Assembly: GCA_030650265.1 (NCBI GenBank)
Contig: JAUSEJ010000203.1
Coordinates: forward strand, 1-15,678
DNA: 15,678 nucleotides
Direction of reading: 5' to 3'
DNA from: Dehalococcoidia bacterium
Lineage (GTDB): Bacteria > Chloroflexota > Dehalococcoidia > JACPQF01
Position 1 is the stretch's first letter; each line of letters starts with the position of its first letter. Position numbers and translations under genes: made by a program. Under the pieces are notes generated by a model. It was not told the origin of the DNA. It saw nothing but the letters and a program-made list of their open reading frames with translations, and made no database searches. This document shows, piece after piece, positions 8,154-14,746 of the stretch.

Positions 8154-8182
8154 TTTCGATGGGGAGGATAATCTGGTATAAT
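8154..8182 (+). promoter_or_regulatory. Promoter of the Moco riboswitch-modABC transcript
   Basis: A perfect TATAAT at 8177-8182 is preceded by TGG, giving an extended -10. The -35 position (8154-8159, TTTCGA, 17-base spacer) is poor, as is common with extended -10 promoters. The start would be near 8189, just ahead of the riboswitch. Confidence 0.6.
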
Positions 8183-8202
8183 ACCCCAACCTAAATTATA
8201 CT

Positions 8203-8337
8203 TCTCCGAGTCCTCCAACCTAAGGGCAGCGCCTATGGTTGAGTGTGACCGTTTCGGGTAGGGAAGGAAACGAACCTGCCTCCTCGTGCTTGGAAAGGAG
8301 AAGGAGTAGGCTGGCCCACGCCGGCTACTTCGTGGTG
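8203..8337 (+). promoter_or_regulatory. Molybdenum cofactor (Moco) riboswitch
   Basis: The leader before modA carries segments I recognise from the MOCO RNA motif: CTCCGAG at the start, AAGGGCAGCGCC, GGTTGAGTG, GGGAAGGAAACGAACC followed by TGCCTCC, a GGAA tetraloop hairpin, and the ending GCCGGCTACTTCGTGGTG. Pairings that can be drawn are 8216-8220 with 8237-8241, 8257-8262 with 8275-8280, 8281-8284 with 8302-8305, and a small hairpin closed by GGAA (8292-8295). Moco riboswitches sense molybdenum or tungsten cofactor and control cofactor synthesis, molybdate transport or molybdoenzyme genes, which fits modABC directly downstream. The 3' end of the aptamer is also the 5' arm of the terminator at 8320-8361. 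Identification is from memory of the motif, not a covariance search. Confidence 0.85.
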
Positions 8338-8361
8338 TGCGCACGAGTAGCTGGCTTTTTT
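8320..8361 (+). terminator. Intrinsic terminator, expression platform of the Moco riboswitch
   Basis: A 5' arm at 8320-8334 pairs with 8342-8355 in 14 base pairs, with one bulged T and one G-U pair, around a seven-base loop. Six Ts follow at 8356-8361. The hairpin lies about 100 bases before modA and shares sequence with the aptamer end, so it probably decides whether modABC is transcribed. A rival hairpin, CCACG (8316-8320) with CGTGG (8331-8335), would break it up. Confidence 0.8.
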
Positions 8362-8463
8362 GCTTCCGCCCAAATTCGCCCGATAGTCGTGGCCCGCTGG
8401 CACGACAGAATCGCTCTACTGCGAGCGCGACGACATAATTCAACTGGCTGTGTGAGGGCAGGA

Positions 8464-9270
8464 TTGCACGTAAGAAGAGAAGACGGGCTCTTTGGACTGA
8501 TGGTGTTCGGCGTGGCCCTGGCCCTGGTTGCTTGCCAAGCTAATTCAAGCGCCAGCGACCGCAAAGCAGCAGGAGAACCCATCACGGTCGCTGCGGCCGC
8601 AGATTTGCAGTTCGCTTTTGCGGAGATCGGTAGGTTGTTCCAGGCGGAGACCGGACGCAAGGTGGTCTTCACTTTTGGCTCAACCGGCACGTTAGCCAAG
8701 CAAATCGAAAACGGCGCGCCAATCGATGTCTTTGCCGCAGCGAACGTGCAGTATGTGGACGATTTGAGAGCCAAAGGAATGATCATAAGTGATAGCCAGC
8801 AACTATACGCCATTGGGCGAATCGTATTGGCCAGCAACAGGAAATCAGGCGTGGCAGTACGTAATCTTGGCGACCTGGCCCGGCCAGAGGTGAGGAAGAT
8901 AGCGATTGCGAGTCCAGAACACGCCCCTTACGGCGCCGCGGCAAAACAGGCTCTTGAAGCCGCTGGCCTCTGGGAGCAGGTCAAGTCTAAGCTGGTGTTT
9001 GGCGAGAACATAAGCCAGGCCCTGCAGTACGTCCAGACCGGCAACGCGGAAGCTGGAATCATAGCCCTATCGGTGGCCAATGTGCCGGAGATAGAGTACC
9101 TCCTCATCGACGATAGCCTGCACAAGCCTCTCAAGCAAGCACTGGCGGTAGTATCAAGCACCAAACAAGAAGAAACGTCGCGCGAGTTTATCGCGTTCAT
9201 TAATGGACCAAAAGGACGGACCATCATGAAGAAGTATGGGTTGCTTCTCCCTGGAGAATTCGCCCAATGA
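8464..9270 (+). CDS. modA: Molybdate ABC transporter, substrate-binding lipoprotein
   Basis: This extracytoplasmic lipoprotein binds molybdate for the ModBC importer. After a lipobox LVAC (Cys24 from the TTG start) the mature protein shows the ModA pattern: ITVAAAADLQFAFAEIG, FTFGSTGTLAKQIENGAP, DVFAAAN, and SPEHAPYGAAAKQAL. The start is uncertain. The open frame extends upstream through the riboswitch, which cannot be coding. The ATG at 8500 would leave a signal peptide without basic residues. TTG at 8464, six bases after GAGG, gives a proper leader (MHVRRED plus a hydrophobic core). GTG at 8452 is a weaker alternative. The stop overlaps the modB start in ATGA, showing translational coupling. 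Regulation is by the upstream Moco riboswitch. Confidence 0.9.
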   Translation: MHVRREDGLFGLMVFGVALALVACQANSSASDRKAAGEPITVAAAADLQFAFAEIGRLFQAETGRKVVFTFGSTGTLAKQIENGAPIDVFAAANVQYVDDLRAKGMIISDSQQLYAIGRIVLASNRKSGVAVRNLGDLARPEVRKIAIASPEHAPYGAAAKQALEAAGLWEQVKSKLVFGENISQALQYVQTGNAEAGIIALSVANVPEIEYLLIDDSLHKPLKQALAVVSSTKQEETSREFIAFINGPKGRTIMKKYGLLLPGEFAQ

Positions 9271-9935
9271 CGGACATTGACCTCTTTCCGCTCTACCTTT
9301 CGCTCAAGGTGGCATTCGCCGCTACAGGAGTGTCTTTCGTTGTCGGCCTGTCTATAGCGTGGATGCTGGCGCGCCTGAGTTTCGTGGGAAAGTCCCTCGT
9401 CGCCTCTCTGGTCATGCTCCCCATGGTTTTGCCACCTACAGTTCTCGGCTACTATCTCCTTGTGATGATTGGCAGGCAGGGGTTCTTGGGCCGCTTCTTG
9501 GCAGAGACGTTTGGGGTTAGCTTGGTCTTCACGTGGGAAGCAGCGGTAATAGCTTCATCCATCGTATCGATTCCATTGCTGGTAAGAGCTGCCCAGGCGG
9601 CCTTTGAGGGAGTTGACCGCAGTTTCGAGAATGCCGCCCGGACTTTGGGGCGATCCGAACCGGCGATCTTCTTCACAGTTACTGCGCCCCTTGCCTGGCG
9701 GGGAATACTGGCAGGGACAACCCTGGCGTTTCTCCGCGCTCTGGGCGAGTTTGGCGCGACCCTCATGGTGGCAGGCAACATACCGGGTCAAACCCAAACG
9801 ATGCCAATCGCCATCTATGATGCTGTCCAGGCGGGGAATACTCCGCTAGCGAATTTGCTGGTAGGCGTCGTGACCGTCACCGCGATCGCTGTTCTGCTCA
9901 TTCTTGACCGACTATGCAAAGTGACAAGATGGTGA
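9267..9935 (+). CDS. modB: Molybdate ABC transporter, permease
   Basis: This 222-residue inner-membrane permease has about five to six hydrophobic segments. It carries the ModB signatures MVLPPTVLGYYLL and, in the cytoplasmic coupling loop, ALGEFGATLMVAGNIPGQTQTMPIAIY, written here as one family mark (EFGATLMVAG then PGQTQT). It forms the channel that takes molybdate from ModA and docks on ModC. The ATG overlaps the modA stop by four bases. The modC ATG follows 15 bases after its stop, so the three genes form one operon. Length and motifs are complete, and I see nothing odd. Confidence 0.93.
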   Translation: MTDIDLFPLYLSLKVAFAATGVSFVVGLSIAWMLARLSFVGKSLVASLVMLPMVLPPTVLGYYLLVMIGRQGFLGRFLAETFGVSLVFTWEAAVIASSIVSIPLLVRAAQAAFEGVDRSFENAARTLGRSEPAIFFTVTAPLAWRGILAGTTLAFLRALGEFGATLMVAGNIPGQTQTMPIAIYDAVQAGNTPLANLLVGVVTVTAIAVLLILDRLCKVTRW

Positions 9936-9949
9936 GGGAGCCATCAAGT

Positions 9950-11038
9950 ATGATTGAGGTCGACATCGAAAAGAGGCTGAAAGGCTTTCATCTTTGCAGC
10001 AAGTTCGCGGCAGGAAACGAGCTGGTTTCGTTGTTTGGCCCGTCTGGCTCGGGCAAAAGCCTGACTCTACAATGCATCGCAGGGCTGGTGAAGCCCGATG
10101 GCGGGAGGATCGTTGTTGGCGAGAAAGTCGTCTTCGACGCGGCTAAAGGCATCAACCTACCACCACGAAAACGGCGTGTTGGTTACGTTTTCCAGAACTA
10201 CGCCCTTTTCCCGCATCTTTCGGTGGTCCAGAACATTGGCTACGGCTTGCACGACCTGACGGCGAGTGAACGGCAGGCTAGGGTTATTGAGATGGTGAAG
10301 CTGATGCGTCTGGAAGGGCTAGATTCCCGCCGCCCGGGAGAGCTGTCTGGCGGTCAACAGCAGCGAGTTGCCATCGCGCGCGCCCTAATCACCGAGCCCT
10401 CAGTCTTACTCCTCGACGAGCCTTTCTCCGCCCTCGACAGCGCAATCAGAAGCAGGTTGCGGACAGAACTCCTGCAACTTCTCCACGGTCTCAACCTGAC
10501 TACAGTGCTTGTAACGCACAATTTAGAGGAGGCTTATGCGCTCAGCGAAAAGATGGTTGTGTACGACGCGGGGAGCGTGCTGCAAGTTGGCCACCGTGAT
10601 GAAATCCTGCACAGACCGGCATCACGATCTGTAGCCCGGTTTACAGGGGCGAAGAATTTCTTTACGGGAACTGTTGTCGGCCTGACCAACTACGGCACGG
10701 ACATCGACTGCGGTGGCTTCAGTATCGTCGCTCCTCCGTGCGGGCGTGACAGGGGCGACAGAGTGGACTTCTGTATCCGGCCAGAGCACATCATGCTGAT
10801 ACGTCCTGATCGAGTGCCAGGTGAGAGTGTGAAAGAGAACCAGTTAGAAGGGTGTATTGTTGAGGAGACAAGCCACGGGAGTAGTTTGACTATCCTCTTT
10901 AAGATACTGTCTCAGGCAAATGGCAGAAACTACGACTTGCAGATAGAGGTGCCAGCGCACATTTATCAGAGGCTTGATATTGCCAAAAGAAAACACTGGA
11001 CGGTCTCTCTCAAGAAGAATTGCATTCACGTTTTTTGA
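9950..11038 (+). CDS. modC: Molybdate ABC transporter, ATP-binding protein
   Basis: This 362-residue ATPase powers molybdate uptake. From the ATG at 9950 the motifs are Walker A GPSGSGKS (30-37), Q-loop Gln82, signature LSGGQ (132-136), Walker B LLLDEP (153-158) and the switch His190. A C-terminal region from about 230 corresponds to the TOBE/MOP-like regulatory domain of ModC. I prefer 9950 because GAGGGAG lies nine bases upstream and the homology begins there; an in-frame ATG at 9914 lies inside modB. The protein belongs to the CysA/PotA-like ATPase group, so specificity is taken from the adjacent modA and modB. No convincing terminator follows: a GAATTG/CAATTC repeat over the stop codon has its T-run on the wrong side. 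Confidence 0.92.
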   Translation: MIEVDIEKRLKGFHLCSKFAAGNELVSLFGPSGSGKSLTLQCIAGLVKPDGGRIVVGEKVVFDAAKGINLPPRKRRVGYVFQNYALFPHLSVVQNIGYGLHDLTASERQARVIEMVKLMRLEGLDSRRPGELSGGQQQRVAIARALITEPSVLLLDEPFSALDSAIRSRLRTELLQLLHGLNLTTVLVTHNLEEAYALSEKMVVYDAGSVLQVGHRDEILHRPASRSVARFTGAKNFFTGTVVGLTNYGTDIDCGGFSIVAPPCGRDRGDRVDFCIRPEHIMLIRPDRVPGESVKENQLEGCIVEETSHGSSLTILFKILSQANGRNYDLQIEVPAHIYQRLDIAKRKHWTVSLKKNCIHVF

Positions 11039-11073
11039 ATTGCGTCACTGACAATTCACTCGACGGCTGGTAG

Positions 11074-11167
11074 GTTGCCGGGGAACGCCTGACGACGATA
11101 GGTCGCGTAGACGGCAACGAGTCGCCGAAGGAGGTCACGAGGTATTCGGTGAGATAAGGGTCTCACC
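11074..11167 (+). other. Run of three inverted repeats in the modC-permease gap
   Basis: GTTGCCG (11074-11080) pairs with CGGCAAC (11112-11118), CCGAA (11125-11129) with TTCGG (11145-11149), and GGTGAGA (11148-11154) with TCTCACC (11161-11167). The last is a perfect seven-pair stem with a six-base loop. None has a following T-run, so they are not simple terminators. They could be a structured leader of the downstream permease gene or mRNA 3' end structures. I do not recognise a known RNA family. Confidence 0.35.
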
Positions 11168-11207
11168 TCATTGTTCACGATTCAGGAACTTGCTGAGGAC
11201 GTTTGAC

Positions 11208-12031
11208 ATGTTCTTTCAGACCACCGGAATCGAAGTTCCATTGTGGCTTCCGCCTCTCGTAGCCTTCATTATCTCGTTTTTTGCCTCCATGGGCGGCGTG
11301 TCTGGTGCTTTCCTGCTGCTTCCGTTTCAGATGTCGTTTCTCGGCTACACCCAACCGTCCGTGAGCGCCACCAATCAGTTGTTCAACATCGTCGCGATCC
11401 CCGGCGACGTGTACCGCTACTACCGTGAAGTTCGCCTGGTCTGGCCGCTGACTTTGGTGATTGTGGCCGGCACGCTGCCGGGTGTTTTCGCCGGTGCTAT
11501 CGTGCGTGTCACCTATCACCCCGATCCGAAGGACTTCAAACTTTTCGCCGCAGCGGTGTTGTTTTATCTTGGTCTCAAGATGATCCACAACCTATTGCCA
11601 AAGTCCGCCATGGGCCTGTACCAGGGCTTCGGCGCCAAGTGGCGCCACAGACGCTTGTGCATAATTATCGCCAGCAGACGCCCCCTTGTGAAGCCACCGG
11701 GCGAGGGACGCTACTTGGTCTCAAGATCACCCATTTCAACCGGAGGCGACTCGGATATACTTTTGACGGCCAGCGGCTCGTCAAACCTACGAGGGGCATA
11801 TTTGTCCTCAGCGCCATCGTCGGCATCCTTGGGGGTTTTGTTCGGTCTTGGCGGCATTTATCTCGGCGCCCGTTGCCAGAGGTTTGTTGCCCCTTAGCCA
11901 TCAAGTGTCTGCTCGCAGGCATCATCGTCTTCACGGCGATTCAAGTACATCGCGACCTTCTTTGGCCTCTAGAATGGCAGCCCGCCGGCGAATTTCGGTT
12001 CGCCGTTTATTGTGACAAGCGGCACCGGTAG
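11208..12031 (+). pseudogene. Decayed TauE/SafE (TSUP) family permease
   Basis: A good start (ATG at 11208, GAGGA eight bases upstream) opens a typical TSUP N-terminal half. It has a membrane segment, ASMGGVSGAFLLLPFQ, SVSATNQLFNIVAIPGD and YRYYREVRLVWP, through about LGLKMIHNLLP near 11600. The frame then slips. LLGLKITHFNRRRLGYTFDGQ and FVLSAIVGILGG lie in frame +2 (about 11700-11837), LFGLGGIYLGARCQRFV lies back in the first frame (about 11838-11892), and LLAGIIVFTAI is again in the other frame, ending at 12031. Between VGILGG and LFGLGG the family normally has some 70-80 residues, including a second GIGGG motif and several membrane segments; here they are absent. The family exports sulfite, sulfonates and similar anions. 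Intact function is very unlikely. Frameshifts could be sequencing errors, but the deletion cannot. Confidence 0.8.
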
Positions 12032-12056
12032 CAATCGCTTAGCCTTCAATCAGCAA

Positions 12057-13175
12057 CTACTCCTTGGGCACCGCGCTGAAAGTGCCCTTGCCTTCATTGG
12101 CGAAAAGGATGTTCTTCAACCATAACGCGACGTAAACCAGCCCCACAAGCACTGGCACCTCGATGAGCGGCCCCACCACAGCCGCCAGCGCCTGACCAGA
12201 GGCGATACCGAAAACCGCCACGGCTACCGCAATAGCGAGTTCGAAATTGTTAGACGCCGCCGTGAGGGACAGCGTGACGGTTTCCCTGTACTTGAATCGC
12301 AAGATCCAGGACATAAGGAAAGACGCGCCGAACATGAGGGCGAAATAGGCCAGCAGAGGAATCGCTATACGGAGCACGTCCATCGGCAGGAGAATGATGT
12401 ACTCACCCTTCAGCGAGAACATAACCACGATGGTGTAGAGCAGCGCCAGTAGAGCCGTGGGCGCCAGGCGAGGCATAAACTTACCCTCGTACCAGGCACG
12501 CCCCCGCGACCTGATGCCTACATAGCGGGTCACGACGCCTGCGACCAAAGGAATCCCCAGAAACACCAACACCGAGATTACGACGCTCCAAAACTCGATA
12601 TGGATTGTCTGGCCGGCGCCAAGCCCGAGCCATCCAGGAAGAACGGTGATGTAGAAATAGGCCATTACGGAGTAGAGCAGCACTTGGAAAACCGAGTTGA
12701 GGGCCACGAGAACGGCGCAATACTCGCTATCCCCGCCCGCCAGCATGTTCCAAATCAACACCATGGCGATGCAGCGCGCCAGACCTATAAGGATGAGACC
12801 GGTGCGGTACTCAGGCAGATCGGGCAACAGAAGCCAGGCCAGAACAAACATGATGAGCGGTCCGACGATCCAGTTCTGAATCAGTGAGACAGCGAAGATC
12901 TTCCAGGAGGAGGCAACTTTGCCGAGTTCCTCGTACTTGACCCTCGCCAGCACAGGATACATCATCCAGAGCAGTCCCACCGCTATCGGCAAAGATACGC
13001 TGCTGATCCGGGCGGCGTCCAGGATTGTCGCTATATTCGGGTAAACATACCCGAGGCCGAGCCCGAACGCCATGGCGATAAATATCCAAAGGGGGAGAAA
13101 CCGGTCGAGGGTTGATAGCCGGCCGATAACGCTACCGGACTGCATATCGGCCAACGCTGAGTTAGAGCTACCCAT
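12057..13175 (-). CDS. acr3: Acr3-type arsenite efflux permease
   Basis: This 372-residue inner-membrane carrier of about ten segments exports arsenite using the proton motive force. Family marks are MMYPVLARVKYEEL (71-84), GLARCIAMVLIWNMLAGGD with the conserved Cys135, TAASNNFELAIAVAVAVFG (305-323), and GPLIEVPVL with Glu339, the pair thought to be central to transport. Length and topology are complete. The ATG lies four bases after the stop of the arsR gene upstream, and GGAG inside that gene's end is its probable ribosome binding site, so the two are one operon. It would expel arsenite made by ArsC encoded at 7179. Some databases label this family arsB, but it is not related to E. coli ArsB. 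Confidence 0.94.
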   Translation of the reverse strand: MGSSNSALADMQSGSVIGRLSTLDRFLPLWIFIAMAFGLGLGYVYPNIATILDAARISSVSLPIAVGLLWMMYPVLARVKYEELGKVASSWKIFAVSLIQNWIVGPLIMFVLAWLLLPDLPEYRTGLILIGLARCIAMVLIWNMLAGGDSEYCAVLVALNSVFQVLLYSVMAYFYITVLPGWLGLGAGQTIHIEFWSVVISVLVFLGIPLVAGVVTRYVGIRSRGRAWYEGKFMPRLAPTALLALLYTIVVMFSLKGEYIILLPMDVLRIAIPLLAYFALMFGASFLMSWILRFKYRETVTLSLTAASNNFELAIAVAVAVFGIASGQALAAVVGPLIEVPVLVGLVYVALWLKNILFANEGKGTFSAVPKE

Positions 13176-13178
13176 TCG

Positions 13179-13577
13179 CTACACGTCTCCTTTTGTATTT
13201 GGATTACCTCGATCTTCTGAATCGCAACAAGCAGCCGGGGTCACGTCCGCCCTGGTAGCATCCAGGATTTCGCTCATGGAGATTCGGAAAGTCGCCGCTC
13301 CGACCGGATCGAGTCGGTAGTACACCCAGCGGGCGTCGCAGGGATCACGCCTATCTTCTACCAGCCCTGCCCGCTTCAAGAGTCCCATGTGGTAGGACAC
13401 CGTGCCCTGACTGAGGCCAAGCGCCCCGGTCAAGTGGCAAACGCACTGCTCCCGCTCTCGCAACATCAGCACAATCCGCAGACGTACCGGATCGGCCAGA
13501 GCAGTCAAAGCTTCCCAAACCGCAGTGTCGACGGGCAAGTCCGCTTCTCGTAGATCCTGCGCTACACGTCCGGCCAA
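13179..13577 (-). CDS. arsR: ArsR family repressor of the acr3 operon
   Basis: This 132-residue winged-helix repressor differs clearly from the one at 6774. EREQCVCHL gives Cys45-x-Cys47 in the arsenite-binding helix. The recognition helix is around LSQGTVSYHMGLLKRAGL, the wing has ARWVYYRL, and the C-terminus has a vicinal Cys117-Cys118 pair plus Cys80 as further possible ligands. The start is a TTG at 13577 with GGGAG six to seven bases upstream; no in-frame ATG fits. The stop TAG is followed after three bases by the acr3 ATG. It probably represses its own operon through the dyad at 13596-13611 and is released by arsenite. The low-efficiency TTG start would keep repressor levels modest relative to Acr3. 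Confidence 0.9.
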   Translation of the reverse strand: MAGRVAQDLREADLPVDTAVWEALTALADPVRLRIVLMLREREQCVCHLTGALGLSQGTVSYHMGLLKRAGLVEDRRDPCDARWVYYRLDPVGAATFRISMSEILDATRADVTPAACCDSEDRGNPNTKGDV

Positions 13578-13595
13578 ATGGTTCTCCCGTTATAC

Positions 13596-13611
13596 ATTGA
13601 TTGTTATCAAT
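13596..13611 (-). promoter_or_regulatory. Candidate ArsR operator of the acr3 operon
   Basis: ATTGAT-n4-ATCAAT is a perfect 6+6 inverted repeat just downstream of and overlapping the -10 box. This is the usual style and position for ArsR-family operators. Its sequence is unrelated to the dyad at 6734-6755, so the two repressors probably do not cross-bind. Confidence 0.65.
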
Positions 13612-13637
13612 CTACTATGTTTCTGTGAGTATGTCAA
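13609..13637 (-). promoter_or_regulatory. Promoter of the arsR-acr3 operon
   Basis: Reading the minus strand, a perfect TTGACA (13637-13632), a 17-base spacer and TAGATT (13614-13609) form the promoter. The start would be near 13602, inside the operator. The -35 box begins only four bases after the stop of the upstream gene fragment. Confidence 0.65.
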
Positions 13638-13641
13638 GCCA

Positions 13642-13836
13642 TCAAGTAGCCTGTTTGAGCTGTCCCTTCAGTACCACAGTCAGAATCGCCCCCGGGTGAT
13701 CATAGCCAGACTTCGGCATGAGGGTGGCCAGATAGGGCAACGCCTCACCAATATCGCGGGAGAGTTCTGCCATAACACGAGTCTTGGCCGGATCGGCCAG
13801 ACAATCCATGACATGCGTGATTCGGATTTCCTGCAC
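13642..13836 (-). pseudogene. Truncated N-terminus of an Fe-S (4Fe-4S/corrinoid-type) protein
   Basis: A short frame of 64 residues reads QEIRITHVMDCLADPAKT, then LSRDIGEALPYLATLMP and YDHPGAILTVVLKG, and stops after KQAT. This matches from memory the first part of a family of about 200-residue proteins in anaerobic bacteria (pattern RVTRV..CLADPE.., DI.EALPYLNA, YNH...LT...EGR). There it is followed by a second region with a Cys-rich 4Fe-4S motif. Here the frame ends before any such cysteines and the arsR promoter begins at once. GTG at 13836, with AGGTG six bases upstream, is the likely start; GTG 13845 is also in frame but lacks a binding site. It could be a remnant or a small protein still made. 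The family call is tentative. Confidence 0.45.
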
Positions 13837-13995
13837 CAATCTCACCTCTCATTGGTTATAATCTCCTTCACTCATGTTCTCGGAACTGACCAAGGAGAGC
13901 GGACCGTGGAAGTGTGGGCGATAGACGACGGCACCAAAACCGAGTATCATAGTGGCATTCTCGTCGGACCAGATGATAGACTTGAGGAGGCAGAC

Positions 13996-14628
13996 ATGGA
14001 TTTGTGGGAAGCAGTCAAGGGACGCAAGAGCATTCGCCATTTCACCGGGGACCCGGTTCCGGACAGCGATATCACCCGGATTATTGAGACCGCCGGACTC
14101 GCTCCGAGCGGGGGAAACCAGCAGATGTGGCGGTTCATCGCCGTCTGCAACAAAGAATTGCGCCAGAAGCTACGGCAGGCGGTATGCGACAAGGTGGATG
14201 AGATGCTGGAGTGGCCTGAGGTAGGAGAATACGCCGCGCGTCTCAAATCGGTGAAAGGGTACGGCACTTACTTCGCCGATGCGCCGGTGGCCATCGCCGT
14301 ACTGACCGAGCCATACAAGAACCCGGTGGACCGCATTCTTCTACCCGCTCACGGCCTAACCTACGAACAGGTTCACAAACTGCGCGGCGACCCGGCCACC
14401 CAGAGCGTCGGCGCGGCGATCCAGACCCTTTGTCTCGCTGCCTATGCCCTGGGCTATGGAACGGTATGGATGTGCGGGCAGAACTACGCCGGAGCGGAGC
14501 TCGAGAAGCTCTTGCCTGTCCCGGATGGCTGGCGCCTCTGCGCCATGCTCGCCCTTGGCGTGCCCGCCGAAGATCCGGCCCCACGCCCGCGCCTTCCCGT
14601 GTCGGAGATACTGACGATCATTCACTAG
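13996..14628 (+). CDS. Nitroreductase family FMN-dependent oxidoreductase
   Basis: This 210-residue flavoprotein shows the family layout: N-terminal FMN phosphate-binding KGRKSIRHF (Arg10, Ser12, Arg14), LAPSGGNQQMWRF (36-47), the helix around QSVGAAIQTLCLAAYALGYGTVW and a C-terminal ALGVPAEDP followed by RPRLPVSEI. I give these as short family marks. The enzymes reduce nitro groups, quinones or other acceptors with NAD(P)H; the substrate here is unknown. GAGGAGG lies five bases before the ATG at 13996. The open frame extends 471 bases further upstream across the divergent arsR gene, but that part has no homology and covers the regulatory region. Its place beside arsenic genes may be incidental. 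The cupin gene follows 118 bases downstream. Confidence 0.9.
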   Translation: MDLWEAVKGRKSIRHFTGDPVPDSDITRIIETAGLAPSGGNQQMWRFIAVCNKELRQKLRQAVCDKVDEMLEWPEVGEYAARLKSVKGYGTYFADAPVAIAVLTEPYKNPVDRILLPAHGLTYEQVHKLRGDPATQSVGAAIQTLCLAAYALGYGTVWMCGQNYAGAELEKLLPVPDGWRLCAMLALGVPAEDPAPRPRLPVSEILTIIH

Positions 14629-14746
14629 AGCGCCAAGAGCATGGTTGCGCCTCGCTATTTGCTTAATAAGATTTGCCGTCGTAGGCCTCGGATGCTGAGG
14701 AGCGAACGGTATGGACGTGACCAGTGGTCAATGGAGGATTGACGCC

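Noticed and set aside
8239..8463. Upstream extension of the modA frame
   Set aside because: It runs through the Moco riboswitch and its terminator; the residues show no ModA homology and the signal peptide would be buried.
11037..11057. GAATTG-n9-CAATTC inverted repeat at the modC stop as a terminator
   Set aside because: The stem is only six weak pairs, and the T-run precedes it on the coding strand rather than following it.
13834..13862. TATAAT at 13857-13862 as the nitroreductase promoter
   Set aside because: The -10 box is perfect but no acceptable -35 or extended -10 lies at the right distance. It may be a promoter, but I could not support it.
13525..13995. Upstream extension of the nitroreductase frame
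   Set aside because: It overlaps the divergent arsR gene, its promoter and operator and the Fe-S fragment. The ATG at 13996 has an excellent ribosome site and matches the family start.
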